The notes under the pieces: model-generated
Database searches by the model: none
Seen by the model: only the letters and a program-made list of their open reading frames with translations
Told to the model about the DNA's origin: nothing
Translations under genes and position numbers: made by a program
Part shown: in pieces, positions 53,632 through 62,185 of the stretch
Position numbering within the stretch: position 1 is the first letter of the stretch
Layout: each line of letters begins with the position of its first letter
Assembly (NCBI RefSeq): GCF_011045035.1
Contig: NZ_JAALAA010000015.1
Location: forward strand, 1-64,000
DNA from: Nocardioides turkmenicus
GTDB taxonomy: Bacteria; Actinomycetota; Actinomycetes; Propionibacteriales; Nocardioidaceae
DNA: 64,000 nucleotides
Direction: 5' to 3'

Positions 53632-56346
53632 TCACTGGTCGCGCAGGGCCGCGGCCATCTCCCGTCGCGAGGAGATGCCGAGCTTGGTGAAGATCTTGCG
53701 CAGGTGCCACTCGACCGTGCGGGGGCTGAGGAACAGCACCGCTCCGATCTCCGGGTTGGTCTGACCCGCGGCGGCCAGACGCGCGATCTGGGCCTCCTGC
53801 GCGGTGAGGTCGACCTCGGCGCCCCGCGTACGTGTCCGGGCGACGCCACCCGTCGCCGCGAGCTCACGGGCCGCACGCCCGGCGAACGCCTCGGCACCGA
53901 TGCTTGCGAACAGCTCGTGCGCTGCCTGGAGCTGCTGACGCCCCTCCGAGCGACGGTTCTCCCGGCGCAGCCACTCGCCCAGCAGGAGCTGGGCCCGTGC
54001 GGCGTGGAGGGTCATGCCTGCCGAGGTGAGCTCGTCGATGGCCGTGCGGTAGTGCTTCTCGGCCTCACCGGAGGTGTCGGTCAGCCCTTCGGCGTAGGCC
54101 GCCGTGCCGCGCGCCCACGACGAGTCGACGACGGAGGTGCGGGCGACGAGCCGGTCGCGCGCGGCCGAGGCGACGTCGTCCGCGCCGCTGCGTGCCGCCG
54201 CCTCGACGACCTCCGCGAGCGCCCACTGCAGCACCGCCAGGTCCTCGAACTCGACGGCCTCCTGAGCCGCCGCGAGCGCCTCGCCGTAGCGACCGAGTCC
54301 GTTGCACAGCACCGCCCGGCTGTACGCAGCCACCCCCAGGTTCCAGCCGACGCCGGACGCTCGCGCGTAGCCCACGGCGGCATCGATGGCAGCCGTCGCC
54401 TCCTCCTCGCGTCCGCGGTAGGCGGCCAGGATCACCGCGCTCGCGGGATGGGGTGGAGTGCCGACCATCGCACCCAGGGCGTCGGCCTCGTCGAGGATCG
54501 CGGCGGCCTCCTCGAAGCGTCCGGCGTGGATGAGGGCGGTGGCGCGGAAGCTCAGCGCGGCCCCCAGCAACGACAGGCGGCCGCTGGTGCGGGCATGTCC
54601 CAGCAGATCGGCGGAGCGCGCGAAGTAGGCCTCGGCGTCCCAGACCTCGTGGGTCACCGCACTGGACAGCCACGCCAGGTCGAGATCGTCCTCGATCGCG
54701 ATCTCCTCGACGATGCCGGCGAGCAGGGCCACGGAGGCGGCGTGACCGTCGAGCACCCAGGTGCTCAGCCCGGTCAGCAGGCGGCCGGTCACATCCTCGC
54801 CACGAGGGGCGTCGCGGCCCGCCGACGCTGCGCGGTGCAGGTCGTCGCCGCCTAGCCTTCCGGCGTTGATCGCGGCGGCGATCGCGGCCAGGTAGGTCTC
54901 GCGGGAGAGCGCCTCGTCGAGCTCCTCGAGCCGGCCGGCCGCTTCGAGCAGCGGTGGCACGACGGATCGTCCGGAGTTGCGCGCGAACGCCAGTCGGGCG
55001 CGCAGACGCTGCACCTGGGCGAGCTGGGCCGGGTCGAGCGGTCCGATCTCGGCTGTGTCGAGAAGCTGCGCGGCCTCCGCGATCGCCCCGGCGGCGAACC
55101 GGGCCTCGGCCGCGGCCAGGGCGCGCCCGGCTCGCCTCGCCGGGTCGGTGGTGAGCTCAACCGCCCGCTCGAGGAACGCAGCCGCCGCAGAACGGCCGCC
55201 GCGGGCCAGCGCCCGGTCGGCGGACTCCTCCAGCTCCGCGGCGACGGTCTCGTCCGGGCCGATCGCGGCATGGGCGCGGTGCCAGGCCCGGCGGTCGGGA
55301 TCCTGCGCCGGGTCGGTCACCTGCGCGAGAGCGTGGTGCACCGCTCGGAGGGCGGCGGGTCCAGCCGAGCGGCGGCTGGCCGAGCGGACCAGCGGGTGGC
55401 GGAACCGGACCCGGCTCCCGATCGAGATCAGGTCGGCGTCCTCGGCCGGCGCGGCGGCGTCCATGTCGAGCCCGAGTCGCTCGGCCGCCCGCCACAGCAG
55501 GGTGACGTCGCCGACCGGCTCGACCGCGGCGGCGAGCAGCAGCGTACGGGTCTGGTCGGGGAGCGTGGCGATGCGTCGCTGGAACCCCTGCTCGACGCGG
55601 CTTGCCAGTGGCTTGGCGCTCTGGCCGTCGAACCCGAACGCCAGCTCCGCGGGGGTGAGCCCACGGGGCAGCTCGAGGAGCGCGAGCGGGTTGCCGCGGG
55701 TCTCCGAGACGATCTGGTCACGGACCCGGGCGTCGACGGGACCGGGCAGCACGGACTCGAGCAGCAGCCGGGCGTCGGCATCGGACAGGCCTTCGATCCG
55801 CAGCTCCGGGAGGTCCGGCAGCAGCTGCTCGTCATCGGGACTGCGGACGCCGAAGACGAGCCCGACCGACTCGGCGTCGAGCCTGCGGGCGACGAACGTG
55901 AGGATCACCTCCGACATCCGGTCGAGCCACTGGGCGTCGTCCACGACGCACACCAGCGGCTGGTCGGCCGCGGCCTCCGCCAGCAGCCCCAGCACGGCGA
56001 GGCCGAGCACCAGCGCCTCCGGGGGATCGCCCGCGCTGAGCCCGAAGGCGGTCGAGAGCGCCTGGCGCTGTGGGTCGGCGAGCCGGTCGAGGTGGTCCAG
56101 CAGAGGAGCGCAGACCTGCTGCAGGCCCGCGTACGCGATCTCCGACTCGGGCTCGACGCCCGCGGCCCGGATCACCCGGCCCCCGGCCCGGTCGGCGACG
56201 TAGTCGAGCAGTGCGGTCTTGCCGCTGCCGGCCTCACCACGCAGGACGAGCACGCGGCTCTTGCCTGCCCGAACATCGCGGATCAGCCGATCCAAGGCCT
56301 CCTGCTCGGCCTGCCGCCCCCTGAGGGCGGGCATCCCCATCTTCAA
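53632..56346 (-). CDS. large LuxR-family (LAL/MalT-like) ATPase regulator
   Basis: A 904-residue signal-transducing ATPase. Walker A GEAGSGKTALL near residue 38 and Walker B VCVVDDAQWLD near 130, then about 500 residues of helical TPR-like repeats (AALRAVHHALAQV, RLRARLAFARNS, AAAYSRAVLCNG and others) that bind the inducer, and a C-terminal LuxR HTH (QEAQIARLAAAGQTNPEIGA, VEWHLRKIFTKLGISSRRE). Only ATG at 56346 or shortly after fits. It is divergent from the Ohr-hydrolase-molybdoenzyme run and upstream of the esterase, which makes it the obvious regulator of one or both. Confidence 0.92.
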   Translation of the reverse strand: MKMGMPALRGRQAEQEALDRLIRDVRAGKSRVLVLRGEAGSGKTALLDYVADRAGGRVIRAAGVEPESEIAYAGLQQVCAPLLDHLDRLADPQRQALSTAFGLSAGDPPEALVLGLAVLGLLAEAAADQPLVCVVDDAQWLDRMSEVILTFVARRLDAESVGLVFGVRSPDDEQLLPDLPELRIEGLSDADARLLLESVLPGPVDARVRDQIVSETRGNPLALLELPRGLTPAELAFGFDGQSAKPLASRVEQGFQRRIATLPDQTRTLLLAAAVEPVGDVTLLWRAAERLGLDMDAAAPAEDADLISIGSRVRFRHPLVRSASRRSAGPAALRAVHHALAQVTDPAQDPDRRAWHRAHAAIGPDETVAAELEESADRALARGGRSAAAAFLERAVELTTDPARRAGRALAAAEARFAAGAIAEAAQLLDTAEIGPLDPAQLAQVQRLRARLAFARNSGRSVVPPLLEAAGRLEELDEALSRETYLAAIAAAINAGRLGGDDLHRAASAGRDAPRGEDVTGRLLTGLSTWVLDGHAASVALLAGIVEEIAIEDDLDLAWLSSAVTHEVWDAEAYFARSADLLGHARTSGRLSLLGAALSFRATALIHAGRFEEAAAILDEADALGAMVGTPPHPASAVILAAYRGREEEATAAIDAAVGYARASGVGWNLGVAAYSRAVLCNGLGRYGEALAAAQEAVEFEDLAVLQWALAEVVEAAARSGADDVASAARDRLVARTSVVDSSWARGTAAYAEGLTDTSGEAEKHYRTAIDELTSAGMTLHAARAQLLLGEWLRRENRRSEGRQQLQAAHELFASIGAEAFAGRAARELAATGGVARTRTRGAEVDLTAQEAQIARLAAAGQTNPEIGAVLFLSPRTVEWHLRKIFTKLGISSRREMAAALRDQ

Positions 56347-56506
56347 TCGACACCTCGAAGTCGGTCATCACCAGTGGAGCCTCTTCATTCTCCCGGGTCG
56401 CCCAGGGAGTCGACCAGTGGGTATCCCTGGCGCCGGACCCGTGTGTCCCCGGCGAAGGTCATCACATCACCGAGCAACACCCCATCGACACACCAGGAGA
56501 AGTGAC

Positions 56507-56941
56507 ATGGCGAACTACACCGGCACCGTGACCGCGACCGGCGAGGGCCGCAACGGCGGCCACCTCACGTCCACCGACGGCCTCATCGACCTGGGCCTGG
56601 CCATCCCGAAGGAGCTCGGCGGCGCCGGCGGCGCCACCAACCCCGAGCAGCTCTTCGCCGCCGGCTGGTCCGCCTGCTTCATGGGCGCGTTCCGCCGGGC
56701 GGCCGCCGAGGAGCGGATCCGCTTCGACAGCATCGAGGTGACCGCGAACGTCACCCTCAACCACGCCGAGACGACCGACCCGACCGAGGAGTTCTTCCTC
56801 AGCGCCGAGCTCGAGATCGTCGTCGGCGGGCTCGACGAGGAGACCATCGGCACGCTGGCCAAGCGCGCCCACCAGATCTGCCCGTACTCGAAGGCGATCA
56901 CCGGCAATGTCGACGTGGACTTCTTCACCCGCGTCGCCTGA
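56507..56941 (+). CDS. Ohr-type organic hydroperoxide reductase (OsmC family)
   Basis: A 144-residue peroxidase. The two catalytic Cys are in WSACFMGAFRRAA and HQICPYSKA, and the RNGGH segment near residue 15 holds the Arg that activates the peroxidatic Cys. These enzymes detoxify lipid hydroperoxides with lipoylated reductants; OhrR regulators are usual, but here no such regulator is adjacent. ATG at 56507 with GGAGA upstream. The small ORF at 56907 overlaps its 3' end. Confidence 0.9.
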   Translation: MANYTGTVTATGEGRNGGHLTSTDGLIDLGLAIPKELGGAGGATNPEQLFAAGWSACFMGAFRRAAAEERIRFDSIEVTANVTLNHAETTDPTEEFFLSAELEIVVGGLDEETIGTLAKRAHQICPYSKAITGNVDVDFFTRVA

Positions 56942-57056
56942 GGCCGAGTGGCGGCCCGAGCCGAGCGACGCGCTCGCCCGGGCCGCCCAGGCACTCCTCC
57001 GCGACACGTACGCGGCCCTGGGCTGGTTCGACGGCCCGAACCCGTTCCTGGGGTGA
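56907..57056 (+). CDS. 49-residue small ORF overlapping the end of the Ohr gene
   Basis: A 50-codon frame starts inside the Ohr coding region (+1 frame) and runs 115 bases past its stop to TGA at 57054. The portion after the Ohr stop (EAEWRPEPSDALARAAQALL, DTYAALGWFDGPNPFLG) is helical and has very GC-rich third positions, as in real genes here. Start ATG at 56907 has no clear ribosome binding site, so it may rely on translation of the upstream gene. Alternatively it is the tail of a lost gene. Not recognised. Confidence 0.4.
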   Translation: MSTWTSSPASPEAEWRPEPSDALARAAQALLRDTYAALGWFDGPNPFLG

Positions 57057-57088
57057 CCCCCGGACCCCGAGCGAAAGGCGAGAAGACG

Positions 57089-58123
57089 ATGATGAACCGC
57101 AGGACCTTTGCCAAGGCGGTCGGCCTGGCCGCGACCACGACAGCCGGGCTGGCGGCGACAGCGGCGGCGTCGACGGAGAGCGCGGCTGCCCGACCGGTAC
57201 GCCCCGGGCGAGCGAGCACGTCGTTCGCCGATGTCCTCCAGATCGATGCCGGCGAGCTCAGCGTCGGGTACGTCGACCTCGGGCCGCGCGACGGTCAGCC
57301 GGTGATCCTGCTGCACGGCTGGCCCTACGACATCCACAGCTACGCCGAGGTCGCGCCGATCCTGGCCGCCCGGGGCTATCGAGCCCTGGTGCCGTACTTC
57401 CGTGGCTTCGGCACGACGACCTTCCGCTCACCCGACACCTTCCGCAACGCGCAGCAGTCCCGGATCGCCCTCGACATCACCGACTTCATGGACGCTCTGG
57501 GGATCGACCGCGCCGTGATCGCGGGCTTCGACTGGGGTTCGCGGACCGGCGACATCATCGCCGCGACCTGGCCCCGGCGCGTGAAGGCGCTGGTGTCGGT
57601 GACCGGCTACCTGATCACCAACCGTGAGGCCCAGCGCTCGCCGATCGCCGCCGCCTCGGAGTGGGCCTGGTGGTACCAGTACTACTTCTCCACCGAGCGC
57701 GGCGCGAAGGGCCTCGCGGACCCGAAGATCGGCACCGACCTGGCGCGACTGGTGTGGCGGTTCAACTCCCCGACCTGGGCGTTCGACGAGGCCACCTTCG
57801 CTCGCACGGCCGTGGCGTTCGAGAACCCGGACTACGTCGACATCGTGCTCCACAACTATCGCTGGCGCCTCGGCCTGGCCGACGGCGCGCGCCGTTACGA
57901 CGCCCTCGAGCGCAAGCTCGCCGCGGCCCCTCCGATCACGGTGCCGACGATCACCATCGACGCGGCGGCCGATCCCTTCACGCCGCCCGGCGACGGAGCG
58001 GGCTACCGGCACCACTTCACCGGGCCGTACGAGCACCGCACCTTCCCGGGGATCGGGCACAACGTGCCGCAGGAGGCCGCGGCCGACTTCGCCTGCGCGG
58101 TCCTCGACGCGGACAGGATGTGA
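57089..58123 (+). CDS. Tat-exported alpha/beta hydrolase (epoxide hydrolase/dehalogenase-like)
   Basis: A 344-residue exported hydrolase. The Tat motif NRRTFAKAVG leads a hydrophobic stretch and AAA-type cleavage site near residue 32. The oxyanion motif LLHGWPYD and the nucleophile GFDWGSRTGD (Asp, not Ser) match the epoxide hydrolase/haloalkane dehalogenase/fluoroacetate group, and GIGHNVPQEA supplies the catalytic His. Exported members of this type are unusual. ATG at 57089 is used; the longer frame lacks a signal. It lies 33 bases after the small ORF. Confidence 0.82.
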   Translation: MMNRRTFAKAVGLAATTTAGLAATAAASTESAAARPVRPGRASTSFADVLQIDAGELSVGYVDLGPRDGQPVILLHGWPYDIHSYAEVAPILAARGYRALVPYFRGFGTTTFRSPDTFRNAQQSRIALDITDFMDALGIDRAVIAGFDWGSRTGDIIAATWPRRVKALVSVTGYLITNREAQRSPIAAASEWAWWYQYYFSTERGAKGLADPKIGTDLARLVWRFNSPTWAFDEATFARTAVAFENPDYVDIVLHNYRWRLGLADGARRYDALERKLAAAPPITVPTITIDAAADPFTPPGDGAGYRHHFTGPYEHRTFPGIGHNVPQEAAADFACAVLDADRM

Positions 58124-58130
58124 GGCCGGC

Positions 58131-58844
58131 ATGACCGATGGTCTCGACCCCGGACCCGAGAAGCCGGTCGGTCGGCGGGTGTTCCTGGCGACGATCGGGC
58201 TGGGCGCGGCGGCGGTCGCGGCCGCACCGGCCCTGCGTCGGGGAGGGGACGCCGGCCTGAGCGCGGTCGCCGAGAACGACCCGACCAGCCTCTCCGGCCT
58301 GGTCCCCAGCTCCGGCGGGTTCCGCTACTTCAGCGTCGTCGGTTCGGTGCCACGGAAGGACGCCACCAGCTATCGGTTGGACGTCGGCGGCCTGGTGGAC
58401 CGCCCCTCGACCTACACCCTCGACGCGCTCGCGGCCCTCCCGCAGACGACCGTGACCCACGACGTCGTCTGCACCGACGGATGGCAGGTCGAGCAGGTGC
58501 CGTTCGAGGGAGTGCTGCTGTCCGACCTGCTCGACGCCGCCGGTGTCCAGGACGAGGGCGCGGCCGTGCGGTTCACCTGTTTCGACGGGGCGTACTCGGA
58601 GAGCCTGACCCTCGAGCAGGCGCGGCGCGCTGACGTCCTGGTCGCCACCCGGATGCAGGGTGAGCCGATCGCTCACGTCAGCGGCGGCCCGGTCCGGCTG
58701 TACGTGGCGCCGATGTACTTCTACAAGTCCGCCAAGTGGCTCTCCGGCATCGAGGTCACGAGTGCCGTGCGGCCGGGTTACTGGGAGGAGCGTGGCTACC
58801 CCGTCGACGGGTGGCTGCCCGGAGAGGAGCCGGTCGATGGATGA
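58131..58844 (+). CDS. Tat-exported molybdopterin-dependent oxidoreductase (SUOX/MsrP-like)
   Basis: A 237-residue enzyme of the sulfite-oxidase-like molybdopterin superfamily. The Tat signal is GRRVFLATIGLG. The molybdenum-ligating Cys is in HDVVCTDGWQVE near residue 107, and KSAKWLSGIEV is a family mark near the C terminus. It lacks a heme domain, so it relies on the membrane cytochrome b encoded next, whose ATG overlaps its stop. The start at 58131 is 8 bases after the hydrolase stop. Substrate unknown (sulfite- or sulfoxide-type reactions are typical). Confidence 0.85.
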   Translation: MTDGLDPGPEKPVGRRVFLATIGLGAAAVAAAPALRRGGDAGLSAVAENDPTSLSGLVPSSGGFRYFSVVGSVPRKDATSYRLDVGGLVDRPSTYTLDALAALPQTTVTHDVVCTDGWQVEQVPFEGVLLSDLLDAAGVQDEGAAVRFTCFDGAYSESLTLEQARRADVLVATRMQGEPIAHVSGGPVRLYVAPMYFYKSAKWLSGIEVTSAVRPGYWEERGYPVDGWLPGEEPVDG

Positions 58845-59442
58845 GCGCCTGCACCGGTTCGCGCTCTCCGTACGCGTGGTGCACCAGACGACCGCAGTGC
58901 TGTTCGTTGTCTGCGTGGCCGCGGCGGCGTGCCTCTACATCGGGCCGCTCGCGGAGGCCGTCGGTCGCCGCCCGCTGGTGGCGACGGTGCATGAGTGGGC
59001 GGGTGTCCTGCTCCCGGTGCCGCTCCTCGTGGGTCTGCTCTCGCGGGCGCTGCGCGCGGACCTGCGACGCATCGACCGCTTCACCCCCGCCGACCGCCGG
59101 TGGCTCCGCCGCGCTCCGAACCGCGGCCGAGAGGCCGGGAAGTTCAACGCCGGGCAGAAGCTGTACGCCGCCTGGATCGCCGGTGCCGTGGTCGTCATGG
59201 TCGGCACCGGGCTGCTGCTGTGGTTCAGGTTCGCGCTGCCGTCGATCCCGCGTGCCAGCGTGCTCTTCGTCCACGATCTCGGCGCCTTCTCGGTCGTCCT
59301 GGCGGTCGCCGGACATGTGCGCCATGCGTACGCCGATCCCGAGGCACGGCGCGGGATGCGTACGGGAAGGGTGTCGGGGACCTGGGCGCGCGACGAGCAC
59401 GGCGCGTGGTTCACCGAGGTCGCTCGAGAGCCGCGGCGGTGA
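58837..59442 (+). CDS. cytochrome b (ferric reductase/Fdh-type) membrane subunit
   Basis: A 201-residue four-helix cytochrome b of the formate dehydrogenase gamma/MsrQ-like class. Candidate heme-binding His: His16 (VRVVHQTTAV), the pair in TVHEWAGVLL, and HDLGAF and HVRHAY toward the C terminus. It anchors and supplies electrons to or from the exported molybdoenzyme, whose stop it overlaps by 8 bases (ATG at 58837). A short cytosolic basic tail follows. Confidence 0.85.
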   Translation: MDERLHRFALSVRVVHQTTAVLFVVCVAAAACLYIGPLAEAVGRRPLVATVHEWAGVLLPVPLLVGLLSRALRADLRRIDRFTPADRRWLRRAPNRGREAGKFNAGQKLYAAWIAGAVVVMVGTGLLLWFRFALPSIPRASVLFVHDLGAFSVVLAVAGHVRHAYADPEARRGMRTGRVSGTWARDEHGAWFTEVAREPRR

Positions 59443-59460
59443 CCATGAAATAGTCGGCGT

Positions 59461-60117
59461 ATGAACTCGAGCCAGCGCCTGCCGAAGGCCGTCCTGATGG
59501 ACATGGACGGCACCCTGGTCGACACCGAGCCCTACTGGATCGCCGCGGAGTACGCCATCGCGGAGCGCTTCGGGGCGACCTGGTCGGAGGAGCAGGCGAT
59601 GGAGCTGGTCGGCAACGCGCTGATCGAGTCGGCGCGGCTGGTCAAGGTGGGGATGGGTCTTCCGCACGAGCCGGAGGAGATCGTGGAGATGCTCCTGGAC
59701 GGCGTGGTCGAGCAGGTCGAGCAGGAGGTCCCGTGGCGCCCGGGAGCACGCGAGCTTCTCCTCGACCTGGTGGAGCAGGGCGTGCCATGCGCGCTGGTCA
59801 CGATGTCGTACGCCCGGTTCGTCGGCCCGATCCTCGAGCAGCTGCCCGAGGGCACGTTCAAGGTGATCGTCACCGGTGACATGGTCCGCAACGGCAAGCC
59901 CCACCCCGAGCCCTACCTGACCGCGGCCGCCGCGCTCGGCGTCGCCGCCGAGGACACCATCGCGGTGGAGGACTCCAACACCGGTGCACGCTCCGCCGAG
60001 GCTGCCGGCTGCACGGTCCTGGTCGTCGAGAACCACGTCCCCGTGGCCCCCGGCGAGCGCCGGATCTTCCGGGACACGCTCGAGGGGCTGACCTACGCCG
60101 ACCTGGCTGCCCTCTGA
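59461..60117 (+). CDS. HAD-superfamily phosphatase (beta-phosphoglucomutase-like)
   Basis: A 218-residue HAD hydrolase. The catalytic motif MDMDGTLVDTEP at residues 13-24 has the nucleophile Asp and acid Asp; Ser/Thr in ALVTMSYAR, Lys in RNGKPHPEPY and the metal acidic residues in AVEDSNTGA complete the set. A four-helix cap sits at about 25-85. Typical substrates are sugar phosphates. It starts 18 bases after the cytochrome gene and 19 bases before rpe, so it may belong to either group. Confidence 0.88.
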   Translation: MNSSQRLPKAVLMDMDGTLVDTEPYWIAAEYAIAERFGATWSEEQAMELVGNALIESARLVKVGMGLPHEPEEIVEMLLDGVVEQVEQEVPWRPGARELLLDLVEQGVPCALVTMSYARFVGPILEQLPEGTFKVIVTGDMVRNGKPHPEPYLTAAAALGVAAEDTIAVEDSNTGARSAEAAGCTVLVVENHVPVAPGERRIFRDTLEGLTYADLAAL

Positions 60118-60136
60118 CCGCCGGAGTTCATCTAGG

Positions 60137-60814
60137 GTGCCTTCCGTGGGCCACATCCAGATCACTCCGTCCATCCTCAACGCCGACTTCGCCGCCCTCG
60201 GGGCCGAGGTCGCCAGGATCCCCAGCGCCGACTGGATCCATGTCGACGTGATGGACAACCACTTCGTGCCCAACCTGACCTTCGGACCGACGATGGTCGA
60301 GGCGATCGCGCGGTCCACGTCGGTGCCGCTGGACGCCCACCTGATGATCGAGAACGCTGACCGTGAGGCCCCGGCCTACGTCGAGGCCGGCTGCGGCTCG
60401 GTGACCTTCCACGTCGAGGCGACCAAGGCTCCGGTGCGGCTGGCCCGCGAGATCCGGGCCAAGGGCGCCCGTGCGTCGATGGCGCTCAAGCCGGCCACCC
60501 CGATCGAGCCCTACGAGGACATGCTGGCCGAGCTCGACATGGTGCTGCTGATGACCGTCGAGCCCGGCTTCGGCGGGCAGAAGTTCCTCGACCTGGTGCT
60601 GCCGAAGATCCGCCGGGCGCGGGCGATGATGGACAAGGCCGGCGTCGAGACCTGGCTGCAGGTCGACGGCGGCGTGTCGCTGGAGACGATCGAGCGCTGC
60701 GCCGAGGCCGGGGCCGACGTCTTCGTCGCCGGCTCCGCGGTCTACTCGGCCGATGACCCGGACGCGATGGTGAACGCGCTGCGGGACAAGGCCGTCTCAG
60801 CCGTCGACGCCTGA
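60137..60814 (+). CDS. rpe: ribulose-phosphate 3-epimerase
   Basis: A 225-residue TIM-barrel metal enzyme of the pentose phosphate pathway interconverting ribulose-5-P and xylulose-5-P. Signature HVDVMDNHFVPNLTFGP near residue 36, MTVEPGFGGQKF near 145 and the phosphate loop VDGGVSLE near 178. The start may be GTG at 60137 or the GTG three codons later. The rib operon follows after 288 bases containing an FMN riboswitch; ribulose-5-P is the substrate of RibB, which may explain the neighbourhood. Confidence 0.93.
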   Translation: MPSVGHIQITPSILNADFAALGAEVARIPSADWIHVDVMDNHFVPNLTFGPTMVEAIARSTSVPLDAHLMIENADREAPAYVEAGCGSVTFHVEATKAPVRLAREIRAKGARASMALKPATPIEPYEDMLAELDMVLLMTVEPGFGGQKFLDLVLPKIRRARAMMDKAGVETWLQVDGGVSLETIERCAEAGADVFVAGSAVYSADDPDAMVNALRDKAVSAVDA

Positions 60815-60866
60815 TCGGGCCTCGCGCCACCCGTGTGGCACACTGGTCGTAGACGAGCTTGTGCTC

Positions 60867-61009
60867 GCGTGCTCTGGGGTCGGTGAAATTCCGAGCCGGC
60901 GGTGACTGGATCAAGGTCCAGAAGTCCGCGACCCGATGGCAGCCAGTCATCGGTTGAGCAGGTGAAACTCCTGCACCGACGGTCAAAGTCCGGATGGGAA
61001 GACGCACGC
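60867..61009 (+). promoter_or_regulatory. FMN riboswitch (RFN element)
   Basis: The conserved core is visible: GGTCGGTGAAATTCCGAGCCGG (60878-60899 region), then AAGTCCGCGACCC, GCAGGTGAAACTCCTGCACCGACGG and GATGGGAAGA at the end. The closing stem GCGTGC (60867-60872) pairs with GCACGC (61004-61009). It controls the downstream ribD-ribE-ribBA genes in response to FMN. Confidence 0.95.
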
Positions 61010-61061
61010 AGCCCGATTCGTCGTGACCGTCCTGAGACCAGGGCGCGGCGCGATGTCTCGG

Positions 61062-61101
61062 CCTGACCCCCGGAGTCCGTGAGACGGACCAGAGGGGATC
61101 A
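61062..61101 (+). promoter_or_regulatory. possible Shine-Dalgarno-sequestering hairpin of the FMN riboswitch
   Basis: GTCCGT-GAG-ACGGAC (61075-61089) is a perfect 6-bp hairpin, and CCCC (61067-61070) can pair with the GGGG (61094-61097) of the ribD ribosome binding site. The hairpin sits directly between riboswitch and start codon and could hide the site when FMN is bound. No U-tract terminator is visible, favouring translational control. Confidence 0.5.
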
Positions 61102-61102
61102 G

Positions 61103-62185
61103 ATGAAGTGCTTGGACCAGCGTGACCCGGAGCCGGGGGCGATGCGTCGCGCCCTGGACCTGGCCGCTGCGATCGGCGCCCCGGGGCCTGCGACCTATCC
61201 GAACCCACGGGTGGGCTGCGTACTCCTGGGGCCGGACGGGTCGATGATCGCGGAGGGCTACCACCGCGGGCCCGGCACGCCGCACGCCGAGGTCGACGCC
61301 CTGGCGAAGGCTGGCGAGGCCGCACGTGGGGCGACCGCGGTGGTGACGCTCGAGCCGTGCAACCACACCGGCCGCACCGGCCCCTGCTCCCAGGCGCTGA
61401 TCGAGGCCGGGGTCGCCCGCGTCGTCTACGCCCAGTCCGACCCCAACCCGGTCGCCGCCGGTGGTGCCGCCACGCTGAAGCAGGCGGGGATCGAGGTCGA
61501 GCAGGGCCTGTACGCCGCCGAGTCCCGTGAGCTCAACCGGGTCTGGACCCGGGCGGCCGAGCTGCAGCGCCCCTACGTCACCTGGAAGTTCGCCACCACT
61601 CTCGACGGCCGCAGCGCCGCCGCCGACGGCACCTCGCGCTGGGTCTCCTCACGTGCCGCGCGCCTCGACACCCACAAGCTGCGTGCGCTGAGCGACACCA
61701 TGCTCGTCGGGACCAACACGGTCGCCGTCGACGACCCCGCGCTGACGGTGCGCGACCTCGAGGACCGGGTGGTCGGCGTACAGCCGCTGCGGGTCGTCAT
61801 GGGGGAGCGCGACCTCCCTGACGACCGCCGGATCTTCGACGACCAGGCGCCGTCCCTGCATCTGCGCACCCGCGACCCGCGCTCCGCGCTGGCCGCCTTG
61901 TGGGAGCGGGAGCGCCGCCATGTCTTTCTCGAGGGCGGGCCGACGCTGGCCGCGGCCTTCCTGGAGGCGGGCCTCGTGGACGAGATCGTCGTCTACGTCG
62001 CCCCGTTCCTGCTCGGCGCCGGCCGCTCGGCCGTCGCCGACCTCGGGATCACCACCATCTCCGACGCCTTCCGGCCGCGAGTGCGCTCTGTCGACGTGCT
62101 CGCGCCAGCCGCGCCGGGCGAGGAGCCGAACGTTCGGTTCATTCTGGAACCACCCCAAGAAAATCAATACAGAGGGGAGCAGTGA
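61103..62185 (+). CDS. ribD: bifunctional riboflavin biosynthesis deaminase/reductase
   Basis: A 360-residue two-domain enzyme. The N-terminal deaminase has zinc ligands in PHAEVDAL (His61) and EPCNHTGRTGPC (Cys86, Cys95) with proton-shuttling Glu63; the C-terminal reductase begins near residue 155 (YVTWKFATTLDGRSAAADG) and contains the NADPH-site MLVGTNTV and VFLEGGPTLAAAF. It converts the GTP-derived pyrimidine toward the ribitylamino precursor. ATG at 61103 with a GAGGGG site; stop overlaps ribE start. Confidence 0.95.
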   Translation: MKCLDQRDPEPGAMRRALDLAAAIGAPGPATYPNPRVGCVLLGPDGSMIAEGYHRGPGTPHAEVDALAKAGEAARGATAVVTLEPCNHTGRTGPCSQALIEAGVARVVYAQSDPNPVAAGGAATLKQAGIEVEQGLYAAESRELNRVWTRAAELQRPYVTWKFATTLDGRSAAADGTSRWVSSRAARLDTHKLRALSDTMLVGTNTVAVDDPALTVRDLEDRVVGVQPLRVVMGERDLPDDRRIFDDQAPSLHLRTRDPRSALAALWERERRHVFLEGGPTLAAAFLEAGLVDEIVVYVAPFLLGAGRSAVADLGITTISDAFRPRVRSVDVLAPAAPGEEPNVRFILEPPQENQYRGEQ

